Source of the DNA: Mesaphorura yosii
Taxonomy: Eukaryota; Arthropoda; Collembola; Poduromorpha; Tullbergiidae
Assembly (NCBI GenBank): GCA_009869945.1
Contig: WIXG01000003.1
Coordinates: 558,001-622,000 of the forward strand
Direction: 5' to 3'
DNA length: 64,000 nucleotides
In this document: positions 41,201-52,763 of the stretch, in pieces
How the letters are laid out: each line of letters starts with the position of its first letter
Numbering within the stretch: the stretch's first letter is position 1
Made by a program: the position numbers and the translations under genes
The notes under the pieces: generated by a model
What the model saw: the letters and a program-made list of their open reading frames with translations, nothing else
What the model was told of the DNA's origin: nothing
Databases searched by the model: none

Positions 41201-43113
41201 CAGTTCGACTATGAGTTAGAGTTCGAGTTGGACTCCTGAGAGTGTCGCCACGAGCAGTAACTTCAACTTGGTAGCTAAGAAGAATCGATGGGAGCCTGAC
41301 TGGGACTCAAGCCCACAAGTTTGCTTTGCATTGCTCAACTTTGGTAATCATCCATGCATGCTCTGGAGAAAAGTTTTTGTTTTGAAGATGAGCAGCGGAG
41401 CTCCATAAAAACTAATTTAATTTCTATTTTTCAAGTGATACAGTACACCAAGAGCAAGACCGCACACGCACACGTGCAGCCAGTCGCAGCCACAGCTGGA
41501 GTCGAGAACTTACCAGATCATTTCTTCCAGTGCTAAATCATCGGCCTCGGTCGAATTGGAGCTGCTACTGAAATGAAATTTAATTGGTGAGAGTACGAGA
41601 ACAAGAAATACGAACCCGAGTCGTCGATGAAGCCAAGATCAATTAAACTCAAAGCAAGACTCAAGATCGAAGAATCCAGACTGGAATCTGAAATCTACAT
41701 ACGCATGGTTGACCAACATCGATCTGCAGATGAACTTACGTAAGATTTAGAATCCTATTTCGTCTCAACCTGAAATGAACAGCACAACATTCAGCAGTAT
41801 ACATTGTACTGTTGTATGCGCGGCGCAGATTCAGGCAAGTGGAACCGACATGCAAAACAGATTACGGGACAGGAATAAATCTTGGCGGATTCAATACGAA
41901 TGCTGAAAACTTAAGAAAATGTTGCAATAATTCTTTCTCGCCGGCCATGTCTGACTGAAATTGAATCCCACACTCAATACAAACGCAAAATGTAAAGAAG
42001 GACTGCTGCTTACTGGCCAAAATCCTATTTTCATAACTCAAGACTAACCCGAGTGTTCGGAGATGCTGAGAGAACGTCGTCTTGCCCCGGAGTACGTGAT
42101 GGTCCAGAAAAACCGTTGTATTCTTGATTATCATGTCTGTCTCGGTGAATTTGTCTTGGAGCCGATCCCTGAAAAGCATGTGTCTAGAAAAATCAAACCA
42201 ATATTGCTGATCGTTGATTAGATTTTCGAGTGTCTGTCAACAGCACAGGACAGGCGTGAGATCGTCAGTGCCCAGTGCGAGTCGAATTTATTGTACATGA
42301 GAAATGAACTGGCTGGAAATTGGAATTGGGTCCTGTAGTCTTGTACCTGCTTCCAACCGTGAAGATGTAGAACGCAGTGGTTCCACGTTCGCCTTGCAGT
42401 GACTGAATAATTGTCGTGGCTTCGACAGTCAGATTAATCTGGTGTTGAATTTCGTGTGCTTCGCTCAGCGCAAAAACGACGGAGGACAGAAGGGTCGAAT
42501 TCTGAATCACCAACGCCACGATTGGGATGAAGGGCAAAAATAGCATCTGTGGGAAGGAGCCAAGCAAAGAAAGCCAATGCAAAAGGTTCAAGTACTCCGA
42601 TTTTAGTGTATGAATTGGATTTAGCCTACAGTCTAGGGGCTACTTGCACAAGACAAATGAGTGATCGAGTGATTAATTATGTTTAGGTCTAACCAATAGA
42701 ATATGTACTTGGATAATTTGTATGCGGTTGGTCGAGGCTGTGTTTCCAATGCATGTTAGCCCGTAGCACCCGGTCTTGATGGAGACGAGGCTGTTGGACA
42801 TGGACGAGTCTTCGAGGGAGGCCATCGAGTTATGGGAGCCGGCATCGCCAACACCGCCGCCGCAGCCTTCGCCTTCAACGTCCACAATCGCGTTCTTCAG
42901 AATGGGAATATTCTCCTTCTTCCCAAGCTGAACACCCATTTGCGCACTTCGCAGGGCGTGTGAAGTGTCCTTGGGGCTCGCGTTGTCGTGCCTCAGCTTC
43001 GTAGCACTCAACTCAAACTCTGTCTGGCCCACGCCTGTACCCGCGCCGGAAGAACGTTTTGTTTTCATGTCGATGAACTGCACTACGCCGCAAGTGCTCA
43101 GAAAATGGCCCAT
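35242..43113 (-). CDS. NIT-domain membrane guanylyl cyclase 1 (20 coding exons, 785 aa)
   Basis: Minus-strand exons: 43113-42709, 42546-42347, 42168-42049, 41769-41740, 41567-41514, 40659-40581, 39827-39589, 39501-39373, 39011-38882, 38799-38653, 38260-38195, 38047-37979, 37874-37848, 37736-37625, 37373-37338, 37261-37174, 36771-36761, 36077-35986, 35775-35697, 35486-35242. All phases close (2358 nt). Order: Gly/Ser-rich N terminus; TM1 (about 135-152); NIT domain ([14 protein letters not shown]) with several N-glycosylation sequons; TM2 (about 435-456); helical [14 protein letters not shown] linker; class III cyclase domain about 512-680; 100-residue tail. Catalytic signs: metal Asp in YFSDIVSF, guanine-selecting Glu in VETIGDAYM and Cys in [15 protein letters not shown]. 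It should turn GTP into cGMP as a dimer. There is no kinase-homology or haem-NO domain. ATG at 43068 is an alternative start. Confidence 0.88.
36761..36771 (-). other. 11-nt microexon (exon 17) of NIT cyclase 1
   Basis: On the minus strand the sequence reads CTTCAG, then CACGGGAGAAC, then GTAAGT. It joins phase 2 of exon 16 (GAA AG) to phase 1 of exon 18 (CG ATG) and spells S-T-G-E-P inside ASRMES-TGEP-MRIHIT. The paralogue has T-Y-G-E-P here without an extra intron. No other reading joins these exons in frame. Confidence 0.85.
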
Positions 43114-43905
43114 GAAAGCCAAGACAATTGGTACTTTATATTATAATTGCAATTGTGGCGGAATTGTTGACTTGACTTTGACTTGTGCTGTCTGTCGATG
43201 AATGGATCAATGATCAAATGATCACATCATCAACAATTTCTATTGGTTTCGCGATTTCGGAAGGAATTCATGTATGGTTGTGATGGTGGTTGGTGGCTCA
43301 TGGATCTGCAATCCAGACCATTAAGCGAAGCCACCGCCGCCGCTGCCGTGCATCCATGTTGAGAAAGCAGAGGAGAGGTACGTCGCATTATGTGATCATT
43401 AGTGTTATTATTAAGATTATTAGCAAAACTTTTTCCGTAATCCTAGCACGTAAGAAATTTTATTTAATGATGCGATCAAATATCATGAATCCGTGTGTCG
43501 AACACGAGATTTGAGATAGGATGAGCCCACGAACGAACGCCAGGCAGGCAAAATTTTCTCCGCTGTGATCCATATTCGTGATTCTGCGAATGCGAATGTG
43601 AATGCGAGCCAATTAAAATATGGATCTTTGATCTTTCAATCCCAAAACTGGTGAGCTATCTCTCATGTGGTTGGAGACTGGGGTTTAATTCGAATTCTTT
43701 AATAAAACTTCGCTGTGGGTTGAGATTATACATTGGTTATTTGGCATTCACTTACAACAAAGCACAGAAAGAATGTAATAAGATCAATACAAAAACAATA
43801 ACAATAAATTGGCAAATGGCAAAAACAAAAGCAAGAAAGCAGACAAAGAGCATGCGTTCATGAAATTCAATTAAGGTGAAGCAACCACAGTCCCCGCTCC
43901 CGCAG
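43114..43905. other. 792-bp spacer between the two NIT cyclases
   Basis: It holds the 3' flank of cyclase 2 and the presumed promoter and 5' UTR of cyclase 1, both read on the minus strand. TTTATT at about 43459 (AATAAA on minus) could be a distant poly(A) signal for cyclase 2. No coding segment is seen. Confidence 0.5.
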
Positions 43906-46900
43906 TCACTCGACGTCGTCATCACAGAGGTCGGCCATGTACGCCGGATGGTGGTTCTCGAAGAATCCCGGCGTCTCCAGCTCGACTGCTCGTCCAATCG
44001 GTGCTACTTTCGAGATCAGCCAGAATGTGGTCATCATGCCCTTGCCCTGCAGAAACACAAGAAACACGTATAAGCACGAGTCACGAGTCACGATTCTTGT
44101 AAATTATTCCCAAGCCCAAAATGAAAGAAAGCTGGCTAAATGATTATGAGACTCGTGCGTCGTGTGCCGCTGCGAAATAATTGAAACTTTAATGCAACAG
44201 CGGAGGAGCGACTCACTTTAATATCTGTCATTCCACGACTCTCCATATTAAAGCCACCAATTGCATCCAGCGCCAGCTTCATCTCCAGGCTTATATGAAT
44301 TCGTAATGCTAAGCAGCAAGGGAAAGACAAGAGTACATAATGATAAATTCATAATTGTCAATTTTGGGATATATGAAATTACATACGTTCTCCGTAAGTT
44401 TCCATACGCGAGGCCGTATTGACTGTGTCCCCGAATAAGCAGTACCGAGGCATCTTCGTCCCGACCACACCAGCAACCACGGGGCCGGTATGCAGGCCAA
44501 TTCTACGTCGTGGACGAGAGCAAAGGACAATATCAAATTCCTTTTATTGATTGCAGTCGACGTTCGACATAATTTTCTGCTGTTTTCTTACCGTATCTGC
44601 AATTTTTCACCTGAGAACACAAAATATGAACACACGATATAATTTCGTCAGTCTTGCAAGTCAATGCCAACACAATCACTGTGAAGACTCACCTGGTCTT
44701 TTTGGGATGGGAAACAGCACAGAGCCCGCCAACAGGTCCAGACTCATGGTTGCAATCTCCGCGACGTGCGCGTCTCCTGTGACAGGAAACACAAATGCTC
44801 ATGCCTGAATTTAATTAAATTTAATGATGACAGGCAAAGTATACCATTGGGTTCAGGCAGGCCACTGGCTACCATGTACGAGTCTCCAATCGTTTCCACC
44901 TTGTACACATCATAACGCTCAATTCGCGCATCAAACAACTTGTAGATCGAGTTTAGGAAAGTCACAACTTCAAGCGGGCTGCATTCCGCAGCGATTTCAG
45001 TGAATCCGACAATGTCGCTAAAGTAAATTGTGACCTGATCAAACGTTTGCGCTTGAACGGTGCGTTTCTGTTTCAGCTCAATTGCGACGGACGCTGGTAG
45101 CATTTGGAAGAGCAGGCGGTCGGATTTCTTCTTCTCCTTCTTCAGGGCCTCGGCTTTTAGGAATAAATTCAGGGCAAAGAGCTGAATAGTCGTAGTAGCT
45201 CGATGCACTAGGAAAATGATGATCGGAGAGACGATCAGCACAAGAATCAAAGCTCCGATTGTGATCATTGCTTGTGTGTTGGCGTCTTGCAACCTGTCCT
45301 GCACCGCGTCTCTGCACAAACCGGTGCAAAACTCATTTTAAAGGCAATTGAGGTAGTCTTTGCCTCGGCGGTTATGAAACTTGCTGCTTGCCTGATTTTA
45401 GCCCTCATCGTCAATTGCATTTCACGCAGTTCGTCAGTGTAATTGCTCATGATGTCGTAGTACCGAATTGCTTCCTCCAGATTTGGACTTTGTCTCTCAT
45501 TCAGCAGAATCTTGAGTCGCCTGAGTCCAAAAGTACAAATGCACGCATTAACGCATTAGCAACCTGAGGCATTAACTCAACTCGTATCTCATAATTCATT
45601 GCACTTAAACTAAAACAAAGCCAAACTGTGACTCTGACTCACATTTGTTGAATTTCATGCCAACTTCGCATTCTCCCTGGAATGCCGTCGTAATAAAACT
45701 TGGCAGCCGAAGCCATTTCAATGGACGAATTTATGTACTCGGTTCCCAGCGTGTCGTGGCGCACGTACTTGATGTAATTCGGTGCACTCAAACTTCCCTG
45801 CAACGCAACGCAAGCAAATCGTAAAACGTAAGTAGTCGAGTACAGTGTGTAGAACATTCCATTCCGAAATTAATTAGACGCTTAATTACCCGTCCGAAAT
45901 AATTGATTCCGTAAACGACCGAAATTCCCAGGTTCTCCACAGCCCTTAGAATATTCTTGTACGTGATCAAATGCTGGGAAAGAGAAACGAAAGATCGGCA
46001 AGGTAAACAAGGTTATTACCGCTTTTAATGCTCGAAAACGTGTTGCGCCAGATTTTATAGCATTTAGACAGCACTTCGCGGAGTCCATAAACTCAGGGTT
46101 TGGCTTTGGCATTGCGTATTGTGTTTTACGATAATATCTCACACATATAAAAGTCATCGCATTAAATGAATAGCGCATAAAAATAAAAATACATAATTCA
46201 TAAAATATTCTCGGTTATTCTCACAGCATTACGCATAAATTATTACCCTCCAGACATTGCTCGTGTTGGTCTCCTTGATTTCGTTGGTGAGGTATTGGAG
46301 CATCATCTGATTTATCTTTGTATCTGAAATATACACAAGCGAAAACTCATGAACATCGAACGCAGGCATTAGCATTGGCAGTAATAATCTCAATTTGCAT
46401 TTATGTAAATTCTCCTTCGTTCTCGCTTACACCAGTCCATGATATCCGCCACAGTGTTGTCTTCTGGGCTGATTCTTTTTCTGTACAATGCGCAAGATAT
46501 CAAAGTTTTATATTTTCAATACATTTCACTCTCACAATGCTGTGCTGTGCTTTGTGCTGTTAACCTGAATTCATCGAGTCGGATCTGAAATCGGAGTTTT
46601 GACTCAAATATTCGGTTCACGTCCTGCACTGCAATGTTGTCGGGCCAGACGACGATGCTCTCGAGCGCTTCATCTGTCTGATGAAAACGATCACTCAAAT
46701 TGGTTCTGGAAAAGTACAGGTTACATTACATTCCGCATTACACGAGCGCTGGTGCTGCTGCTGTTACTGGCGCGTACGAATTACGAAGAGTAAATAGCGT
46801 GCTTTGCTTTTGCTTTACTCTGGAGAAAATTGCTTTCTCCTTGACTCGTGGCACGCTGCGCCGCAGTTGAGCCGCGCGCTTCAAGTTAATAGTTAAGAGT

Positions 46901-48664
46901 GGTGACAATTTCCACTCTGTTTCCAGGAACAGGAAACAATGAAAACGTATGAGTGATCCCGGTTTCAGGCCGAATGTCGAGGAAGTGTATGGAGAAAGTT
47001 GAGTACAAAGGGAAAAAGTTCGCAGGTTGTTTCTTTCATGTTTAATAGATAAGTTTCTTCCGCTTCAGTCTGTCGTCTGCCCATGAAACAATACGGAACG
47101 GCCGCACGGTCGTGGCGGTGGCTCGAAAGAAAGTAGTAACGCCAGTAATTTAATACATGCAATGAAACCAACAACGTACCCTTTGTACAGCGTCTCCGTA
47201 AATACGAAGAAGGAAACTTCTGCCCTCTCGTTCTGGATCTCTGCACCAAAGCACAGCAGGATAAATGTATGTAGCTGATTAACTCCGAAATTTGGAGTCA
47301 GTCCGAATTGCATCTGCCGTTGCAGTGTCAAAGTATTTATGTGCTAAGTGCTTGCCTGAGACGAGCCGCCCGAGATTAAGCGTCCCTTGAACCTGAAATC
47401 ATAAAACAACAAAGCGAAATGCAATGAAATTAAAATCTGGGCTGGACGTCCGAGCAGCGGAGCCGTTCAGGGCAGTGGGTAGTTCATTAAAATTCGAAGA
47501 GCGGTGGTGCAGACTTCATTTTATGGCATATTTTGATATTTTAGTGACCTAGGCGCAGCAGTCTCCGAGTTTTAGCCGTGATTTGATGACCAGGCATTTA
47601 TTACCACTGAAATGTTAGCTTTACACCTGCAGCTATAATATTTTTAACGACCACAATCATCTCTTCGGATTCCAAACGAATTCTGGTACGGGATAGAATT
47701 CGTCGACAGGTTCTCCGTTTTATTGTCCGAAACAAAGCTCCTGACTTGACCTTGAAGGAGTAGAAGTGCAATAAGCAAGAGAGAACTAGTCTCACCTGTC
47801 TGTCGATGTCCAGTTCCTCCGCCTGGTACTCCAGAACAGTTTCAAGGTGCACCACATTCTGAATAATTAATGCGATAATCGGGATAAACGGAAGAATTAT
47901 CTGCAAAACCACGAATACGAACACGAACCTTTAAACTTAAAATCATAATTTCACAGAAATCACTTGAAGTCAACGGCTTTCCCTGCGTAGGAGCTTACCA
48001 TTTGAATCATCTGCCACTTGCGAGCCTTTGGCGGGCTGACACACCAATTCCTTTGCTGCAAATTCAGATTATTACGCGTAACAGTAATCAGTTAGGTTAT
48101 GTCTGCACATACATTTAATGAATTAACCTTTGTGTGCAAATTAGTCGACGTTTCACTCCCAAGCGACCCTGTCTCGATCCGAATTTCGTGCTGCTGGTGT
48201 TGGGAATGGTGGTGTCCCTGTCCTTGCCCGTGTCCGTGTCCGTGATCCTGTGTGAACAACCCCAACGTCCCCTTCTCCTGCTGCTGCAGTGGTACTGCCA
48301 CCGTCGTCTCGTACACCTGACTGACCTGCCCACGACCGTAACCTTGGCTTCCTGTGCCCGATGCCGCCGATGGCGGCTGCAGTTCAATGAGAGGCCCATC
48401 TCCACGCTCGCGTTCACGCTGCCCTCGTCCGCTTCGTTCTCGATCTCGATCTCTGTCATGATCACGACCTCGATCATGGTCGCGATCGCGATGCTTCCTG
48501 CCTCGCCTTTGACTGGTGTGCACGACGAGCTGCTGTTGCTGATCTCCATTGTAAGGGGAAAGCGGGATCGTCACCGTGTTCGTCGTCGAATTGTTCGCAC
48601 TCCGGACGACGGGTGCGCGCCCGATCTTGATGTTTCGTCGAAACGCGAAAGCTTTAGAAAACAT
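43906..48664 (-). CDS. NIT-domain membrane guanylyl cyclase 2 (17 coding exons, 783 aa)
   Basis: Minus-strand exons: 48664-48128, 48055-47999, 47900-47796, 47392-47356, 47240-47180, 46705-46565, 46480-46431, 46323-46247, 45973-45890, 45797-45643, 45520-45392, 45311-44845, 44776-44693, 44610-44592, 44502-44387, 44308-44217, 44046-43906. All phases close (2352 nt). Exon 1 encodes a 179-residue cytosolic N terminus with Arg-Asp repeats and a His/Gln/Gly-rich run. Then TM1 ([13 protein letters not shown], about 199-211), NIT domain ([14 protein letters not shown]), TM2 (about 493-514), [14 protein letters not shown] linker and cyclase domain ([36 protein letters not shown]). The guanine-selecting Glu and Cys are present. 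It lies head-to-tail with cyclase 1 and shares several intron positions with it, so the pair is an old tandem duplication. Confidence 0.9.
44592..44610 (-). other. 19-nt microexon (exon 14) of NIT cyclase 2
   Basis: Minus strand: TTCTCAG, then 19 bases giving (G)EKLQI(R), then GTAAGA. Phases 1 and 2 match the neighbours, and the residues are needed for the conserved EKLQIRIG segment. Confidence 0.85.
45312..45391 (-). other. GC-AG intron 11 of NIT cyclase 2
   Basis: The exon ends AAA ATC AG and the intron begins GCAAGC and ends TGCAG. No GT donor gives the required phase 2 join to [12 protein letters not shown]. Confidence 0.75.
47241..47355 (-). other. GC-AG intron 4 of NIT cyclase 2
   Basis: The exon ends CTC GTC TCA G and the intron begins GCAAGC and ends GTGCAG. 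The nearest GT (GTCTCA) gives the wrong phase. The exon-intron junction CAG|GCAAGC is identical to that of intron 11. Confidence 0.75.
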
Positions 48665-49626
48665 GGCGATGGCGACTGGCAGGGCAGAAGTTCGAAATCA
48701 AGACTAGACTAGGTCGAAGACTAGACTAAAAATAGTCGGTCAGTTCCAATTCATTCGACGAATTCACTGACGCCGTCACTGTTACCGTCTCCCTCCTCGG
48801 TCGTCGTGAATGTAAAGTGTTCGTGGAAACAATCAATTTGGATTTGCGACTGCCTGAGTGTACGATGCCGACTGTCACAGAATTTCGTGATCAGATTCAA
48901 TATCGCAAGCGAGCCAAATTGGATTTGGTGTTATTATCAGCCGCGGCCGCCGGGGTACGTACAAAGTAAAAGTGTGCATTTGCCTGAGTTCTGAGTTTGA
49001 GTATTCCTGAGCTCAAGTGCCTGCACTTTAAATGAAAATCTCAAAATTAATTTCTCTCTTTGTATTCCCGTGTCGTTTGTATGAAATTGCGATTGCGGCG
49101 CGGCTGGCTGGCTCGCTTGACTTTCACTTCACAGTTGGAGACTTGAGGAGGCTGGACTTTCACTGCATTGGTTATTGGATTCTACGCTTCGTCTGCTCCC
49201 GCTTCCGTATCGTGTAATAGCTCTCATTTGGAGAAATAATTCTCTGTTGACTTTTGCCATTATTAATCGCCGTCATCATCATCATCGCATGCATCGTCGT
49301 TCACACGCGTATTCGGGTATCGCAAATTCATTTCATACTCATTTGAGTCCAGCCGAGCCGGACGAGACGACGCCACGCTGCGCTGAGCAGGTAAGCTGGT
49401 TCTTGGTAATTGCTTCCAATTACACGGCATTACGAGTCATGAGTATGTCGTTAAATAATTAATTCCTCACCTCTCCATCGCTTCATCAGAAGCCATCTGA
49501 AATGCAAACATCCGTCGCACACACGGCACGGCACGGCTACACGCGCTGCGATGTGCTTTCACCACGGCACGTTTCGTGTTTTGGGTCAGAACAGTTATGC
49601 CATGGGATTCGCCATTCGCGATTCGA
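48665..49626. other. Intergenic region, no gene seen
   Basis: It holds the presumed promoter of NIT cyclase 2 and the 3' flank of the phosphatase gene. Open frames are short and unsupported. Confidence 0.5.
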
Positions 49627-52600
49627 TTAGAGTGTGCACATTACCCAAATGGTTAACAACGCCACGACTGCGACTAGCGGCTTGTGGATTAATGAGCAGC
49701 ACATTTCAGGAAACGGGGCCACCTCTCCTTGAGGCTTTGTACTTAGCAAGAATGGAAATCTTTCAAATGGCAGTTTATGCCCAAACTTTCTTTGCCAATT
49801 TCTCGCGTAAGCATCCGTAATCCTGGAGATTATGACCCGTATTCCTTTAATCCATGCATTTTGAAGCGCCTGTGCCTGTGGTATCGTTTGGCGCCGTGGA
49901 TCGTCGGCCACAATTGACTGACATTTCATATAACAGAAAACGATTGCAGTACTCGATTCTTCAATTTATTGTTCAACAAAGTATAAAATTCCATATCTGA
50001 TAACAATAACCAATAGTCATATAGTCAATGGTAAGTGTATAGCATAAATATAAAAGGGCAAATTAACTTAGCGCTTAGCATTTAGCTTAGCTAGCACTGA
50101 TCATTAAGAGGCGCTTACGGGCGGAATAGAAGGGTTTGGCAAGCGTATGGGTGCAGACGAAAGCGACGGAGCAGTCGGCTCCCCCACAATGGAGCAATAA
50201 TGGATACCTGGCCCCATGCAGCTCGCGAAGCCGAGCACGTGAGGAATGTACGACTGATCCTGGACGCCAGTGAGCAGATGCGCGAAGGGACCACGGGAAT
50301 AAATCGGGACATCGTCACCACCGTGTGTCTCCGACAGCAACGGCAGTCCAGTCATTTGCATGTAGTCGGGATGCTCCAAGTTGTCGTTCGTCAAATCGTA
50401 CCGGTCGCCATTTTCTTCGGGATGCTTGTAGCCTGGTCCATTCGAGTAGCTGAGTGTAGTATACGGGAGTTCGTCCATGTCGGAGATGCCAGCAAAACCG
50501 AGGATCGGATTGCCCCGTTGAGGGTAGCCGCTGATTGTCATCACATGAGCTGCGTAACGTATTAAAAATGAATTAGAAAACCCGCACACTGCAGTTTTTC
50601 GTCAGTACAAAAGTTCAATCGCTTACAGTGATCTGCAGTCACAACGATTAGCGTGTCATCTTCTCTAGTCATCGTACTCGCGGTCTGGAAATCGTCGCAC
50701 AAAATGTAAACAATCATTAAATATGGGACAGTAATATCGAAATACCAGAACTCTGGTCTTTCTGGTATTGTAATTGTCAATGCGGCACACACCTGAACAG
50801 CTGCGTCCATGCTGATCGTTTCAATGAGCGCCTGAAATTGAGAAATGGTAATTTAATTAGCATAAACTGTGCGTATAAAATCGATCGCGGCGAAGCTTGG
50901 GCGCCTCACCTTCTGCGCCTTCGTCGAGTGATGCGCGTGGTCAATTCGTCCTCCTTCAACAAACAAGAAGAATCCCTTCGGGTTTTGACTAAGAATCTCA
51001 ATAGCAATTCTAGTCATTTCTGGAAGGCTTGGATCTTCATTTGGAACGGAGTCCAGCACGTAGTCCATATGATCATAAGCGAATAAACCTGACAGCCATT
51101 AATATGGAACTTTACATAAGCAATCTCTTTCTGCATATCCTGATTCTGCGATATGAGTTCATACCGAGTAAATATTTGGTCGCAGATGTGTTCAGTGCCA
51201 TCAACTGCTCCCTGTTATGCACATAAACTCCTCCGTCCGCCCTCTTCAAGTCCTTCCAAGTCTGAATGAGATTCTTCCCGTCGCCTCGTCGACCGGGTTG
51301 CTTCGATTCAATATCAAGGACGTTCCTCGGCGTAAGCTCACGGCGACCGCCTCCCATTATTACCTGCATACGTTAGTAAAATTAACAATTAACAACCTGG
51401 TTTCAAAGGCGGCAGCCGCGCCTGCGCCACGACTTACGTTAATTTTCTTTCCCGTTTCGGAGAGAATGAGTTGCTCAGCAATGTCGTCGCACTTTTCCGG
51501 ATTCTGGCCTGATGTTCGAATCATCTGGTCACTCTCCCAGTCCCTGAACAATTAACAGGAAAAACTTATAAATGCAGTTAAATGCAGCAAACTTTAGGAT
51601 CAAAGTATTAATTAGTCACCTGTCAGCAATTTTAGCGTACGTCCCAGCTGGAGACGCGTGTGTCACTCGAGTCGTGGTGATGACGCCAGTTGATTTACCG
51701 GCGGCCTGACAAAATAACACATCGTTTACAATGTTTTCTTGAGTGTAATGTCAGTACTGCATGGGTTGGTACATCGGTAGAAGATTAGTCGAGTAAAAAC
51801 TAACCTGAGCCCATTCCAGAACAGACATTGCATGGTTGCTGACGTTCATCTGGGCATTGCAGTCTCGAAAGTGTACCGCGGGCGTCACTCCTGCAAAATT
51901 ATACACGCCTCAGTTTAATATGCACGCAAGACAAGAGCGAATGCTTGCAGGATTCGTCGATCATCAATATTTTTACCGATTGTCGCAATATTCGCTTTTG
52001 TTCCACACAAATACGCTGTAGCAGAGCACCTGCATAATAAACACATAAAATTTTATGACTTTCGAGAGAGGAAAAATCCTTCGCTGACTTTGCCTCTTGC
52101 CTGGTTGTGCTATAACTTACGCTGAATCGGCAACTTGCGAATCCGTGCAAAATGTCTGGAACCAGAAAAAGAATGTTAGAAGACAAGAACAACACAATAA
52201 CCACACCGCCATACACGGACAAGGCAGGGCAGGCTAGGCAGCCACACGAGCTTAATTACCTTGGCTAATCCGGTATGTGGAAATCTCTCGAAGTGGAGCA
52301 GACCCTCTTCGCCAAACGGAAGACCTTCAAGCTGTCCTTTGAGAATTCTCGCTGCGACACACGTCTGCAAGCTCATTCCGTCTCCCAGGAAGAAAATGAT
52401 GTTGTCGGCTTTCTTCTCGATACGCGTCTCGCGCAGTTTGGACATAATGGCGTCCTGCTGCGATTTGTACCAGTGGGAAGCTCCTGAGAATCGTTTCAGT
52501 AACAATTTTGCAATTATACGCGGCTCAGTAATTGAAAGTATATGCTATGCATTGTCATTAGCGTAGAATTTACCTTCGGCTTTAATTGTCCCAGCCCGGA

Positions 52601-52763
52601 ATTTTAAATTCGGTCGTTCTCCATTAAACTGGTGCATCCAGTCACCAAAATCTTCAATTTTGCTTAAATAGTGTGTGGATTTAGAACTAACTACGGCTAC
52701 ATGTAAACTATATAATAAAATAACGAGGAATGTCCTGAGCTTGAGTGAGATTAGTTGAGACAT
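49627..52763 (-). CDS. Alp: Alkaline phosphatase, soluble (566 aa) or GPI-anchored (597 aa) by 3' end choice
   Basis: Minus-strand exons: 52763-52574, 52483-52260, 52155-52121, 52029-51977, 51890-51805, 51705-51620, 51543-51438, 51363-51165, 51088-50910, 50831-50793, 50684-50627, then 50549-50104 (stop) or 50549-50119 spliced to about 49734-49627. All phases close. The N terminus is a signal peptide ([14 protein letters not shown]). Metal and catalytic residues are present: FFLGDG (Asp98), nucleophile Ser149 in [35 protein letters not shown] and SETHGGDD. The enzyme hydrolyses phosphate monoesters with two zinc ions and one magnesium outside the cell. The last exon encodes [10 protein letters not shown], then a hydrophobic run and stop, the form of a GPI-anchor signal. 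The acceptor of that exon (49734 or 49722) is uncertain. Confidence 0.92.
49965..49970 (-). terminator. Poly(A) signal for the soluble phosphatase mRNA
   Basis: TTTATT on plus, so AATAAA on the transcribed minus strand. It lies about 135 bases after the read-through stop at 50104 and inside the intron that precedes the GPI-tail exon. Confidence 0.5.

Noticed and set aside
48134-48712. 192-codon plus-strand frame opposite exon 1 of NIT cyclase 2
   Set aside because: It is an antisense shadow of a biased Arg/Asp/His coding exon, without its own splice or domain support.
49551-49820. Plus-strand 89-codon frame over the phosphatase tail exon
   Set aside because: It overlaps the better-supported minus-strand GPI-tail exon and has no family match.
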